64,000 nucleotides of DNA from CAZQYC01 sp964597495 (GCA_964597495.1 CAZQYC010000002.1:1-64000); one strand, 5' to 3'; positions 25,971 through 35,564 are shown, counted from the first letter of the stretch. Made by a program: numbers and translations. The notes: generated by a model not told the origin, from the letters alone.

Positions 25971-28376
25971 TTAGAGCGGCGGTGACAATTCCAATCGATG
26001 CCGAGGTTCACCCGGAAAAAACGGCGTCATCTGGCCGTTAACCCATGCCTCGTGCCCCGCATTGAAGAACGGCGAAAGCGGATGACCGCTTTGGCCGCCT
26101 GGCATATGGAAGTAGCCTTCCGCCTCATGACCGGGAGATACCGCGAAGCGCTCCGAAGCGCCGAACGCTGCACCCTGCACCCGCGGCATATCGTTATCGC
26201 CCGGCAACGAATCGCGGGGCATTCGCAAATTTCGGCCAATTAACGGCAGCAAGCTCGCGAGGGGATGCTCCATATTCAACGTGTTACGGCGTCCCCAGGT
26301 GCACTCCGACAAAGTCTTGTCGCTCACATCGCACTCGTTTCGAAGTTGTTCGATTGCACGATCGAGTGCCGCCAAGATCCTTAGATCCCAACGCTCGTAC
26401 TTCGGATTGAGCAAATGCGCCGGCTGTGAAGTAACGATGCGCCACGCAGTGTCTTCGAACCTCGGCGACGGCTTGAACTTGACCCCGGGGAATTTTCGCT
26501 CTGCAGGCACGATCAAATCGTTGAAAAGGTCGTTTTGTATTCGGTCGCGAAAAGCGCGCACGATGCGATAGCCAGCGTCGTCGACGCTCGCGGCACCGCT
26601 CCACGACTCCACCAATCGAAGTGCGACTCGACGGTCGTTATGACCCTTCAAGTACGCCTCGTCCTGCATCCGCACCAGCAAATCGCGCCATCGCTTCAAA
26701 AACAAGGCGCGATCGTCGAGCTGAATTCGCAACATGTCTGCCGGCGTCGCCTTTTGCAACGCCAATAAGGCATCGCGAATTTGTGTGGCGCGCGCGCCGC
26801 GATCCATGCCTTCATCGCCGATGAGGTCGAATCCCGACCCGCCCAACGTTCGAGAATTGGCCGACCATAGCTGACCGTTCGCCGGGTCCACGATGCGCGG
26901 ATAGTCGGCTGAGGAAATCCAGCCAGTCCACCCGAGGTTGGCGCTGCAGCCCCAACATGCCGGGAACCGTCCGTCGATGCCGCTGCGCTTAGGGAGCTTG
27001 CCGATCAGCGTCCAGCCTATGTGACCTTCTGCGTCGGCCACGACGAAATTCTGTGCCGGAATTCCAATCGCCGTCGCGATCTCGATGGCCTGATTCGCGG
27101 TACTCGCGCCTTCGAGATCAAGTTGCCGAAAATTCGTCGCTTCCGGATGTTGCGCCGTCCACGCCACTGCCAGCGGCTTGCCGTCCAACGTTTCATCGAG
27201 CAACGGCCCCCAAATCGTATCGCGATACTCGACGTCGACCGCCGCACCGCCACGTACTTCTATGCGCTCAGAACGCACGGAATACTCGCGATAGCGATCG
27301 TCGTCGCGATAGCGGTTGGGCTCTCTTGCGTCGGTCTCAATGACGACCAGGTCGTCGAAATCCCCATAGCTATTCGTGAACCCCCAAGCAATATGCCTAT
27401 TGCTGCCTGCAATCAAAATCGGCAGACCGGGCAACGTAACGCCGATCAGATCACGCGCCGCTTTCGAAGCGTCGGACGCAACCACGAGTCGAGTTCGATA
27501 CCAGATGTGCGGGAGTCGCAACCCCAAATGCATATCGTTCGCGGCGAGCGCCGCTCCGTTCGTCGTGCGCCACCCCGCCAGCGCCCAATTATTGCTTCCT
27601 AGATACGCGCTTTCGTCGCTCGAGTATTCGGCTGTCTGGGTGGAATCGAGTTTGGAAAGATCGAGGATCCTTGCGTCCGGCAGCGCCGCGTGTGCTTCGG
27701 ACAAATCGACGTTATCGAGCGTTGCATCCCACTCCGTTCCAGGGGGATAAAGCACATCGTAGACGGCTTGAGGCAACGCGGCATGTAAGCGCGCGCGTTC
27801 CAATTCCCGCGCGCCGAGGGAATCATTGAGATCGATGTACATGCTGAAGGCAGCGAGAAGGCAATCTTCCGCCGCCCATGGCGCAGGCTTGGTTCGCAAC
27901 AACAGGTACTCGAAGGGCCGGACGCTCATAGCGCGCAGTGCCGCATTGACGCCGGCCGCATAGGCGTCGACGATTTGCCGTTCGGTCGGCGAGGCGGAAG
28001 CCAGCACTTCGGCGGCCACTCGCCGAAAGTTATGCCGGCGGAAGCGCTTATCGAGCGGAAGTAATGTCGACCCCAGCAGCGCGGAAAGTTCGCCGGCGGC
28101 AGCGCGGCGCTCTAAATCCATTTGAAAGAAACGATCCTGGCCATGTGCATAGCCGGTGGCATAGGCGAGGTCGGCGCGATTGCCGGCCGTAATGGTGACG
28201 ACGCCGAGCGCGTCCCGTTCGATAACTGCCGGTGTCGACAGCTCCGTAAGCGTCAGTTTGCCGTCGAGCGTGGGCAGACTTCCGCGAAGCAGCAGGTACG
28301 CAAGGATCGTGACGATGCCCGCGAGGCTCGCAACGACAAGAGCAGCGACGATAACACTGCGTTTCAGCCAGCGCAT
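25971..28376 (-). CDS. Penicillin acylase family protein (Ntn-hydrolase)
   Basis: 801 residues. N-terminal nucleophile amidase that normally self-cleaves into two chains; relatives hydrolyse penicillins, acyl-homoserine lactones or other amides. Membrane anchor or signal at residues 8-30. The A-chain ends before the catalytic serine, Ser261, in AYLGSNNWALAGWRT; cleavage is expected at the Gly-Ser bond. Conserved GVTLPGLPILIAGSNRHIAWGFTN and other B-chain blocks follow (about 330-350). Penicillin or AHL substrate specificity cannot be read from sequence. Convergent with the small ORF upstream of 25911. Confidence 0.92.
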   Translation of the reverse strand: MRWLKRSVIVAALVVASLAGIVTILAYLLLRGSLPTLDGKLTLTELSTPAVIERDALGVVTITAGNRADLAYATGYAHGQDRFFQMDLERRAAAGELSALLGSTLLPLDKRFRRHNFRRVAAEVLASASPTERQIVDAYAAGVNAALRAMSVRPFEYLLLRTKPAPWAAEDCLLAAFSMYIDLNDSLGARELERARLHAALPQAVYDVLYPPGTEWDATLDNVDLSEAHAALPDARILDLSKLDSTQTAEYSSDESAYLGSNNWALAGWRTTNGAALAANDMHLGLRLPHIWYRTRLVVASDASKAARDLIGVTLPGLPILIAGSNRHIAWGFTNSYGDFDDLVVIETDAREPNRYRDDDRYREYSVRSERIEVRGGAAVDVEYRDTIWGPLLDETLDGKPLAVAWTAQHPEATNFRQLDLEGASTANQAIEIATAIGIPAQNFVVADAEGHIGWTLIGKLPKRSGIDGRFPACWGCSANLGWTGWISSADYPRIVDPANGQLWSANSRTLGGSGFDLIGDEGMDRGARATQIRDALLALQKATPADMLRIQLDDRALFLKRWRDLLVRMQDEAYLKGHNDRRVALRLVESWSGAASVDDAGYRIVRAFRDRIQNDLFNDLIVPAERKFPGVKFKPSPRFEDTAWRIVTSQPAHLLNPKYERWDLRILAALDRAIEQLRNECDVSDKTLSECTWGRRNTLNMEHPLASLLPLIGRNLRMPRDSLPGDNDMPRVQGAAFGASERFAVSPGHEAEGYFHMPGGQSGHPLSPFFNAGHEAWVNGQMTPFFPGEPRHRLELSPPL

Positions 28377-28434
28377 TTCGGTTCGTAACCCACAGAAAGA
28401 CTGGGTGGAACCTTAGCGCAACCCTTAACAGATT

Positions 28435-28586
28435 GTTGAAAAAAGGATGTCCTATCCTTTTTTCAACGTCGCATCGCAAAAGGCGGGACTTTTGCTCGCT
28501 ATCAAAATCATGAATTTAAGAAGTTCCTGATTTTGCTTGCGCCTTCCATGGCGCAACCGCGGCCTGTTGAAAATGAGTTTTTCAAC
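28435..28586. repeat. GTTGAAAAA-bounded palindromic repeat element
   Basis: Starts with a perfect 14-bp hairpin (GTTGAAAAAAGGAT, 5-nt loop, ATCCTTTTTTCAAC; 28435-28467) and ends with another (GTTGAAAA ... TTTTTCAAC; 28566-28586). Between them CAAAATCATGAA and TTCCTGATTTTG form an imperfect third hairpin. The whole block occupies the 242-nt gap between two minus-strand genes. The first hairpin has T-runs and could terminate transcription either way. No ORF seen. Confidence 0.65.
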
Positions 28587-28618
28587 ACGCCGCTGACGAA
28601 CTGAAACGCGGATCAAGC

Positions 28619-29332
28619 TTAGCGAGTAGCCTGTCGGTCGATCACGGCAGCGAACGGCATCCGGCGTAACCCTCTAGGCACTTCGAATGTCTTGCGCGGA
28701 ATATCGTTCTCGGTGGCCGCGGTCATGCGCAATTCGCTCTGCATCTTGCCTGCCTCGAAATGCTGAATGACGAAGGGGAATTTCATTTCGTCGGAACGGC
28801 CCGTCAGAATTCGGGCAGCTTGTTCGAACAGTTGTTGCGGATCGCGAGTTGCCGCGGTCAACCTCAGAAAATCACCCACCTTGGTCCGTTTGCCGACGTT
28901 TTCTTTGGTTTCCTGAGCACCCACATGCTCAGTAGAGCACTGCACCTGATACGCGGTGCCTGGCCAGCGCACTTCGATGGCAGGGCAATAACTCCCCAGT
29001 GCGAAGAGGCGGTTCGACACGGCGCGAGAGGATACCGGCAACGCGGCCAGCGAGTCGTCGCTCGGCGCATCGTTAACCACATAAATACCGGCAACATGAT
29101 TGATCAACGTCAACCTTGCGCCGGATTCGATCCAACTGACCTGGGGGTGACCTTTGAAAGAAACGTCGACACGCGCATCTCGGGTGTCCATAAACACACG
29201 AATGGAGAGATCGCGCTGCAAAGTATCCGTATCGAAACGAGCCGCGTCGAAGATCGTTCCGGCCCCGCTCGACATGGCGACACATACTGCCCCGCAACCG
29301 ATTGCGAACCGAAACCCCTGCGCGATACGCAT
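28619..29332 (-). CDS. Hypothetical exported protein
   Basis: 237 residues with a likely signal peptide (about 1-24, FRFAIGCGAVCVAMSSGAG), so probably periplasmic or outer-membrane associated. Cys pairs in SYCPAIEVRW and YQVQCSTEHVGAQ could form a disulfide. The rest (DTLQRDLSIRVFMDTRDARV, LRLTAATRDPQQLFEQAARIL) has no family I recognise. Upstream of a pyruvate kinase on the same strand and separated by 174 nt from it; no operon implied. Length and codon use look like a real gene. Confidence 0.7.
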   Translation of the reverse strand: MRIAQGFRFAIGCGAVCVAMSSGAGTIFDAARFDTDTLQRDLSIRVFMDTRDARVDVSFKGHPQVSWIESGARLTLINHVAGIYVVNDAPSDDSLAALPVSSRAVSNRLFALGSYCPAIEVRWPGTAYQVQCSTEHVGAQETKENVGKRTKVGDFLRLTAATRDPQQLFEQAARILTGRSDEMKFPFVIQHFEAGKMQSELRMTAATENDIPRKTFEVPRGLRRMPFAAVIDRQATR

Positions 29333-29506
29333 AGCGGATACTCCCGTAGTTCTGTTTGCAAGGGGAAGAACTCACACCCTTGAAGAACGACTACAGTGAC
29401 AGAGCAGGGAACGCCCGTGGCCCGAATAGCGCTTACGTTATTTGCTGAGTGTCGCGCGAGGGTGGCTTGCGCAAGAACAGGTGCTCAGGATCGGTTGTGC
29501 AAGATC

Positions 29507-30940
29507 TTAGGCGCGCACGTCGAGGATTTTCATCGAATTGGTTTTTCCGGAAATGCCGCTCATCTCTCCCTTCGTCAGGATGATGAGGTCGCCAACCTCG
29601 ACCAGCTTGCGCTGCAGTAGCACCTTGAATATTTCCGGGTACATGATTTCCGGAGCGGCATTCGTAATGTCGAAGGCGACCGGATAGACGCCGCGATACA
29701 GCGTCACGCGCGAACGGGTGGCCTCATGACGGGTAAACGCGTAAATGGGAATGTCGGCGCGAATGCGCGACATCCAAAGCGGCGTCGATCCGGATTCCGT
29801 TAACGCCACGATGGCCCGCACTTTCAAATGATTCGCGGTGTACATCACCGCCATGGCAATCGCTTCGTCGGTCCGCTCGAAACCGACATCCACGCGATGT
29901 CGCACCGGCGTATGCGCAATGTCGTACTTCTCGGCTCCCTTGATGATTTGATCCATCGCTTGTACGGCTTTCACCGGATACTTGCCGACCGCGCTCTCAC
30001 CCGACAGCATGACCGCATCGGTACCGTCCATCACGGCGTTAGCAACGTCGGAAACTTCGGCACGCGTCGGGATCGGATTGTGAATCATCGACTCCATCAT
30101 TTGCGTTGCCGTAATGACGACGCGATTGTATTTACGCGTTTCGGCAATGATGTGTTTCTGCAGCCCGGTGAGTTCCGCATAGCCGACCTCGACACCGAGA
30201 TCACCGCGGGCGACCATGACGACGTCGCTGGCAAGAATGATGTCGGTGAGATTGGCAATTGCCTCACTGCGCTCGATTTTCGCGACCAAGAGGCCGGAAC
30301 CGCCGGCAGCGCGCAACAAACGCCGGGCTTCGTGCATGTCGGCAGCGTCGCGTGCGAACGATACGGCGAGGTAATCGACTCCCAATTGCGCCGCCATCTT
30401 GATGTCGGCGCGATCCTTATCGGTCAACGCGCCGGCAGACAAGCCGCCGCCTTGGCGATTGATGCCTTTATGGTCGGAGAGTTCGCCGCCGATCACGACT
30501 TCCGTGTGAATGCGCGGACCTTCGACTCGCTTGACGTTAAGCACGATCTGTCCGTCGTTGAGCAAGAGCGCATCGCCCGCGCGCACGTCGTTCGGCAAAT
30601 TCTTGTACGCCACCCCGACCGACTTTGCGGTGCCATCATGGGCTTCGAGCGAAACGTCGAGCGTAAAGTCATCGCCTTCGGTGAGATTCACCTTGCCGTC
30701 GGCAAAGCGCTCGATGCGAATCTTCGGGCCCTGCAAATCGCCCAGAACGCCGACCCACTTGCCGACCGACGCCGCGGCATCGCGTACGCGCTGCACTCGC
30801 TTTGCATGATCGTCGACGCTGCCGTGCGAGAAGTTGATGCGCACGACGTCGACGCCGGCGCAAATCATCTCGGTCAACACTTTGGACGTATCGGAGGCCG
30901 GACCCAGCGTGGTGAGTATCTTGGTGCGACGAAAGAACAT
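29507..30940 (-). CDS. pyk: Pyruvate kinase
   Basis: 477 residues. Last step of glycolysis: PEP + ADP to pyruvate + ATP. Features: FRRTKILTTLGPASDTSKV, DVVRINFSHGS, the GDLQGPKIRI loop, the catalytic lysine in LLVAKIERSEA, the metal-binding MVARGDLGVEVG and ATQMMESMIHNPIPTRAEVSD. Full length with the C-terminal allosteric domain (about 340-475). Downstream of pgk, gap and tkt on the same strand, but a repeat element separates it from pgk. Confidence 0.97.
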   Translation of the reverse strand: MFFRRTKILTTLGPASDTSKVLTEMICAGVDVVRINFSHGSVDDHAKRVQRVRDAAASVGKWVGVLGDLQGPKIRIERFADGKVNLTEGDDFTLDVSLEAHDGTAKSVGVAYKNLPNDVRAGDALLLNDGQIVLNVKRVEGPRIHTEVVIGGELSDHKGINRQGGGLSAGALTDKDRADIKMAAQLGVDYLAVSFARDAADMHEARRLLRAAGGSGLLVAKIERSEAIANLTDIILASDVVMVARGDLGVEVGYAELTGLQKHIIAETRKYNRVVITATQMMESMIHNPIPTRAEVSDVANAVMDGTDAVMLSGESAVGKYPVKAVQAMDQIIKGAEKYDIAHTPVRHRVDVGFERTDEAIAMAVMYTANHLKVRAIVALTESGSTPLWMSRIRADIPIYAFTRHEATRSRVTLYRGVYPVAFDITNAAPEIMYPEIFKVLLQRKLVEVGDLIILTKGEMSGISGKTNSMKILDVRA

Positions 30941-30942
30941 AG

Positions 30943-31044
30943 GGAGGCGCCAGGAGTTAGAGGTTGGGCGTTAGCCAGAGAGAAGCACGATACACCCGCG
31001 GACTTAATCTGGCTAACGCCCGACCGCTCACTCCTGACTCCCTC
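30943..31044. repeat. Heptad inverted repeat, GGCGTTA variant
   Basis: Left arm 30943-30978 contains CAGGAGTTAGAGGTTGGG then CGTTAGCCAGA; right arm 31008-31044 begins TCTGGCTAACGCCCGACC and continues GCTCACTCCTGACTCC. Reverse complement of the right matches about 31 of 37 left bases, with GGGCGTTAGCCAGA identical. Seven-base periodicity is visible (GGAGTTA GAGGTTG GGCGTTA). Lies between pgk (stop 31046) and pyk. Confidence 0.75.
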
Positions 31045-31045
31045 T

Positions 31046-32221
31046 TCACACTGCGCGCGCTTCCAGTGCAGCGACCGCGGGCAGCGTCTTGCCTTCGAGG
31101 AACTCCAAAAAGGCGCCGCCGCCGGTCGAGATGTACGAGATATCAGCTTCGACCTTATATTTCTCGATGGCGGCCAACGTATCGCCACCGCCGGCGAGCG
31201 AGAACGCTTGGCTGCGCGCGATGGCTTGCGCCAAGACGCGAGTGCCTTCGCCGAATTGATCGAATTCGAAGACGCCGACCGGGCCGTTCCATACGATGGT
31301 GCCCACCGATTGCATCAACTTTGCAAAACGATCGGCGGTATCGGGCCCGATGTCGAGAATCATTTCATCGGCAGCCACTTGATCGATGCGTTTGACGTCG
31401 GCTTCCGCCGTTGCCGAAAACTCCTTAGCCACGACCACGTCGGTCGGCATGGGAATCTCGACGCCCAACTGCTTGGCGCGCGCCAACAACCCCTGCGCAA
31501 TTGGAATCATGTCGGCTTCATGAAGCGACTTACCCACCGGATGTCCGAGCGCCGCGATGAACGTATTGGCAATCCCACCGCCCACTACCAATATGTTGAC
31601 CTTGCTCAATAATGACTCGAGCACGGTGAGCTTCGTCGAAACCTTCGACCCAGCGACGATGGCAGCCAAGGGACGCTTCGGATTTTGCAATGCGGTTTCC
31701 AGCGCGACCAACTCGCTGGTCAGCAACGGACCGGCGCAGGCGATCTTTGCGAAACGCGCAACCCCATGCGTGCTTGCCTCCGCTCGATGCGCGGTTCCAA
31801 AGGCATCCATCACGTAGACATCGCACAAAGCCGCCATTTTCTTGGCGAGATCTTCTTTGTCCTTCTTCTCTCCCTTGTTGAAACGCACGTTCTCCAGCAA
31901 CACCACTTCCCCGGGCTCGCATTGAACGCCGTCCAACCAGTTTTTTTCGAAACGAACTTTAAAACCGAGCAGCTCGGAAATACGCTGCGCGACCGGCGCA
32001 AGCGAAAACTCCTCCGCGTACACACCCTCTTCGGGACGACCTAAATGAGACATTAAAATGACGGCCGCACCCGCTTGCTTCGCCGCTTGAATCGTCGGCA
32101 GCGAAGCCCGAATACGCGCGTCGGAAGTCACGACGCCATCGTGCACGGGAACATTGAGGTCTTCGCGAATCAGTACGCGCTTGCCGCGCAAATCGACATC
32201 GGCCATGCGGAGAACGGGCAT
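31046..32221 (-). CDS. pgk: Phosphoglycerate kinase
   Basis: 391 residues. Converts 1,3-bisphosphoglycerate + ADP to 3-phosphoglycerate + ATP. N-terminal LRGKRVLIREDLNVPV and SHLGRPEEGV, the substrate arginines of FGTAHRAEAST, the hinge IVAGSKVSTKLTVLE, and the nucleotide-binding GGGDTLAAIEKY and STGGGAFLEFLEGKTLP. Complete. Separated from gap by about 200 nt of tandem hairpin repeats. Confidence 0.97.
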   Translation of the reverse strand: MPVLRMADVDLRGKRVLIREDLNVPVHDGVVTSDARIRASLPTIQAAKQAGAAVILMSHLGRPEEGVYAEEFSLAPVAQRISELLGFKVRFEKNWLDGVQCEPGEVVLLENVRFNKGEKKDKEDLAKKMAALCDVYVMDAFGTAHRAEASTHGVARFAKIACAGPLLTSELVALETALQNPKRPLAAIVAGSKVSTKLTVLESLLSKVNILVVGGGIANTFIAALGHPVGKSLHEADMIPIAQGLLARAKQLGVEIPMPTDVVVAKEFSATAEADVKRIDQVAADEMILDIGPDTADRFAKLMQSVGTIVWNGPVGVFEFDQFGEGTRVLAQAIARSQAFSLAGGGDTLAAIEKYKVEADISYISTGGGAFLEFLEGKTLPAVAALEARAV

Positions 32222-32270
32222 AGTTTTATCTCAAGCAATCGGTCATGAAGTTGTGAATCTGATTCTCACT

Positions 32271-32420
32271 CGTCATTCCGGCGCAGGCCGGAATCCAGAA
32301 TTTCAAACCCTGGACCCCGGCGTACGCCGGGGTGACGACTACCTTGATCCTGGACCCCGGCCTGCGCCCGGGGTGACGACCACCTTGGTCCTGGACCCCG
32401 GCCTGCGCCGGGGTGACGAC
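32271..32420. repeat. REP hairpin plus three tandem 40-bp hairpin repeats in the gap-pgk spacer
   Basis: A REP-type hairpin (ATTCCGGC GCAG GCCGGAAT, 32275-32294) is followed by three copies of a 40-bp unit (32309-32348, 32349-32389, 32390-32420, the last shorter). Each starts CCTGGACCCCGGC and continues CGCCGGGGTGACGAC, then CTTGRT. Each unit folds as a CCCCGGC/GCCGGGG stem. The array fills the space between gap and pgk, so it may attenuate or process the transcript, or be a BIME-type mosaic. Confidence 0.8.
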
Positions 32421-32429
32421 CTTCGGTCG

Positions 32430-33428
32430 TCACTTCGAGATAACGCGAGCCATCTCCAGCACCTTGCTCGAGTAACCCCATTCATTGTCGTACCACGACA
32501 CGATCTTGACGAAAGTACCGTCGAGCGCAATGCCGGCTTCCGCGTCGAAAATCGACGTGCGGGCGTCGCCGCGGAAATCGGTGGAGACCACTTTTTCTTC
32601 GGTGTAACCCAGCACGCCCTTCATCGCGCCTTCGGAGGCGGTCTTCATCGCGGCGCAAATCTGCTCGTAGGTGGTTTCCTTCTTCAGCTCCACCGTCAGA
32701 TCCACCACGGAGACATCCGAGGTCGGCACGCGGAATGACATGCCAGTCAACTTCTTGTTCAACTCAGGGATCACCACCCCGACGGCCTTAGCCGCACCGG
32801 TGGACGAGGGAATGATGTTTTCCAAAATGCCGCGGCCGCCGCGCCAATCTTTATTCGAGGGCCCGTCGACCGTCTTTTGCGTCGCCGTGGTCGCATGGAC
32901 CGTGGTCATCAAGCCGCGCTTGATACCAAAGGTATCGTTCAAGACCTTAGCGATCGGCGCCAAGCAATTCGTGGTGCACGATGCATTGGAGATAATCGCC
33001 TGACCCGCATACGTTTTATCATTCACGCCGAACACGAACATCGGCGTGTCGTCTTTGGACGGCGCGGACAGGATGACTTTCTTGGCGCCGGCGCTGATGT
33101 GCTTCTGCGCGGTCTCCTTGGTGAGGAACAAACCCGTCGACTCGACGACAATGTCGGCGCCCACTTCGCCCCATTTCAGTTCGGCCGGATCCTTCAAAGC
33201 GGTGAGGCGAATCTTCTTACCGTTCACGACGAGCGTAGTGCCCTCAACCGCCACCGTGCCCTTGAACTGACCGTGCACGGAGTCGTGCTTCAACATGTAC
33301 GCGAGGTAGTCCGGTTCGAGCAAATCGTTGATACCCACGATTTCGATGTCCGGAAAGTTCTGCGTTGCCGCGCGAAACACCATGCGTCCGATACGACCGA
33401 ACCCGTTGATGCCGACTTTGATGGCCAT
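32430..33428 (-). CDS. gap: Glyceraldehyde-3-phosphate dehydrogenase, type I
   Basis: 332 residues from the ATG at 33428, which has GGAG 8 nt upstream; a GTG three codons earlier is weaker. Oxidises G3P with NAD(P)+ and phosphate. NAD-binding GINGFGRIGRMVFR, catalytic cysteine in SNASCTTNCLAP, and the SWYDNEWGYSSKVLEMA C-terminus. Full length. In most proteobacteria gap sits between tkt and pgk, as here. Confidence 0.97.
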   Translation of the reverse strand: MAIKVGINGFGRIGRMVFRAATQNFPDIEIVGINDLLEPDYLAYMLKHDSVHGQFKGTVAVEGTTLVVNGKKIRLTALKDPAELKWGEVGADIVVESTGLFLTKETAQKHISAGAKKVILSAPSKDDTPMFVFGVNDKTYAGQAIISNASCTTNCLAPIAKVLNDTFGIKRGLMTTVHATTATQKTVDGPSNKDWRGGRGILENIIPSSTGAAKAVGVVIPELNKKLTGMSFRVPTSDVSVVDLTVELKKETTYEQICAAMKTASEGAMKGVLGYTEEKVVSTDFRGDARTSIFDAEAGIALDGTFVKIVSWYDNEWGYSSKVLEMARVISK

Positions 33429-33557
33429 GTGTGTCACTCCAAAGTAAATCCAAAAGACTCTTGCTCCCTCTCACTTGATGGGAGAGGGTTGGGGAGAGGA
33501 TGAGCAATTCGCGCTACGCGCGCCGCCCCTCTCCCGCAAGGGATAGGGGAACAAATC

Positions 33558-35564
33558 TCACTGCAAAGACTCCACCGTCTTCACCACATTCTCAACCGTA
33601 AACCCAAAATGCTTGAACAATTCCTTCGCCGGCGCGGATGCACCAAAGGTGTTCATGCCGATGACTGCGCCGTGCTGCCCGACATACTGCCACCAGCCGT
33701 CGCGCACGCCCGCTTCGATGGCAACGCGCTTCGTCACCGACTTCGGCAACACCGCTTCTCGATAGGCGGCGTCCTGCGCGTCGAAAACATCGGTCGAAGG
33801 CATCGAGACCACGCGGATGCGCCGGCCTTGTTGCGTCAACTGTTTGGCGGCATCGATGGCGAGCGCCACTTCCGATCCCGTTGCAATCAGGATGCAATCG
33901 GGTACGCCGCTGCAGTCGCTCAGGACATAGCCTCCGCGGCGAATGTAATCCAGCTGTTCGACGGTTCGCGTTTGATGCGGCAGTCCTTGGCGCGTCAGCA
34001 CTAGGCAAGTCGGACCATTGCGGCGTTCGATGGCATCGGTCCAAGCAGCGGCGGTTTCCACCGTATCGCAGGGCCGCCAAACGGTCATGTTGGGAATAAT
34101 GCGCAAACTCGCCGCATGTTCCACCGGTTGGTGCGTCGGGCCGTCTTCGCCGAGCCCAATCGAATCGTGCGTAAGCACGTGAATCACGCGCTGCTTCATC
34201 AGCGCCGCCATGCGCAATGCATTGCGCGAGTAGTCGGAGAAGACTAGGAAAGTGCCGCCATAGGGAATGAATCCCCCGTGCAACGCCATGCCGTTCATCA
34301 ACGCGGCCATGCCGAACTCGCGCACGCCGTAGTGAAGATAGTTACCGCTCGCGTCCGCACCGCTCACCGCTTTCGAATCCTTGCGGTTAGTGTTATTCGA
34401 ACCGGTGAGGTCGGCAGAACCGCCCACCAATTCCGGTAACCCCGGACCGTACGCGTTTAAGGCTTGCTGCGAGGCTTGTCGAGTGGCCACGCTTGCTCCG
34501 GCCTGGGCTGCTTGCGCCAAATAATTGCGGGCCGTTGTCGCCCAATTGCTCGGTAACCCACCGCTCATCCGACGCTCGAACTCACTGGCCAGTTCAGGAA
34601 ACTCTTTGCGATACGCCGCAAACTGCTCCTGCCACACCGCTTCGCGCTGAGCGCCAGTCGCTCGTGCGTCCCACGCTTTGGAAATGTCTTCGGGAACGAC
34701 GAAGGGAACATGAGCCCACTCGAGATGCTTACGCGAAGCGTTCACTTCATCGGGGCCCAGCGCGGCGCCGTGCGTCGCTTCGGTTCCCTGCTTGTTGGGT
34801 GCGCCGTAACCGATGATGGTCTTGCAGCAGATGAGAGTGGGTTTAGTGGTTTCCGCCTTTGCTGCGCGAATCGCTTCTTCAATGGCGTTCGGGTTGTGCC
34901 CGTCGACGTTGGGAACCACGTGCCATCCGTAAGCTTCGAATCGTTTCGGCGTGTCATCGGTAAACCAGCCATGCACTTCGCCGTCGATCGAAATTCCATT
35001 GTCATCGTAAAAGGCCGTCAGTTTCCCGAGCTTAAGCGTGCCGGCCAGCGAACAGGCTTCGTGAGAGATGCCCTCCATCAAACAGCCGTCGCCGAGAAAT
35101 ACCCACGTGCGATGATCGACAATGGTGCGGCCGGGTTTATTGAAGGTTGCCGCCAGCATCTTCTCGGCGAGCGCCATGCCGACGGCATTGGCGAGCCCTT
35201 GGCCGAGCGGACCCGTGGTCGTTTCGATGCCGAGCTTAGGCTCGAATTCGGGATGGCCGGCGGTATGCGAACCGAATTGCCGAAAGCGTTTCAGCTCCTC
35301 GATGGAAAGCGGATAGCCGCTCAAGTGCAAAAGCGAGTACAGCAACATCGACCCGTGGCCGTTCGACAACACGAATCGATCGCGATCGGCCCACTGCGGA
35401 TTGGCTGGGTTATGTCGAAGATGATCGGCCCAGAGCACTTGGGCGATGTCGGCCATTCCCATCGGCATGCCTGGGTGACCCGAATTCGCCTGTTGAACGG
35501 CATCCATCGACAGAAAACGAATGGCGTTGGCGAGTTGCCGGCGGCTCGGCTCTGAAGTGGACAT
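33558..35564 (-). CDS. tkt: Transketolase
   Basis: 668 residues. Thiamine diphosphate enzyme moving two-carbon units in the pentose phosphate pathway. N-terminal ANAIRFLSMDAVQQANSGHPG, the ThDP-Mg motif GDGCLMEGISHEA through YDDNGISIDG, and the pyrimidine domain with ATHQPVEH-like (EDGPTHQPVEH) and DSIGLGEDGPTHQ. All three domains present. First gene of the tkt-gap-pgk-pyk run, divergent from metK with 235 nt between. Confidence 0.97.
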   Translation of the reverse strand: MSTSEPSRRQLANAIRFLSMDAVQQANSGHPGMPMGMADIAQVLWADHLRHNPANPQWADRDRFVLSNGHGSMLLYSLLHLSGYPLSIEELKRFRQFGSHTAGHPEFEPKLGIETTTGPLGQGLANAVGMALAEKMLAATFNKPGRTIVDHRTWVFLGDGCLMEGISHEACSLAGTLKLGKLTAFYDDNGISIDGEVHGWFTDDTPKRFEAYGWHVVPNVDGHNPNAIEEAIRAAKAETTKPTLICCKTIIGYGAPNKQGTEATHGAALGPDEVNASRKHLEWAHVPFVVPEDISKAWDARATGAQREAVWQEQFAAYRKEFPELASEFERRMSGGLPSNWATTARNYLAQAAQAGASVATRQASQQALNAYGPGLPELVGGSADLTGSNNTNRKDSKAVSGADASGNYLHYGVREFGMAALMNGMALHGGFIPYGGTFLVFSDYSRNALRMAALMKQRVIHVLTHDSIGLGEDGPTHQPVEHAASLRIIPNMTVWRPCDTVETAAAWTDAIERRNGPTCLVLTRQGLPHQTRTVEQLDYIRRGGYVLSDCSGVPDCILIATGSEVALAIDAAKQLTQQGRRIRVVSMPSTDVFDAQDAAYREAVLPKSVTKRVAIEAGVRDGWWQYVGQHGAVIGMNTFGASAPAKELFKHFGFTVENVVKTVESLQ

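Noticed and set aside
29828..31612. Plus-strand open frame of 594 codons opposite pyk and pgk
   Set aside because: It lies antisense to two clear glycolytic genes and crosses a repeat element; its composition (His- and Arg-rich) matches a GC-rich shadow frame.
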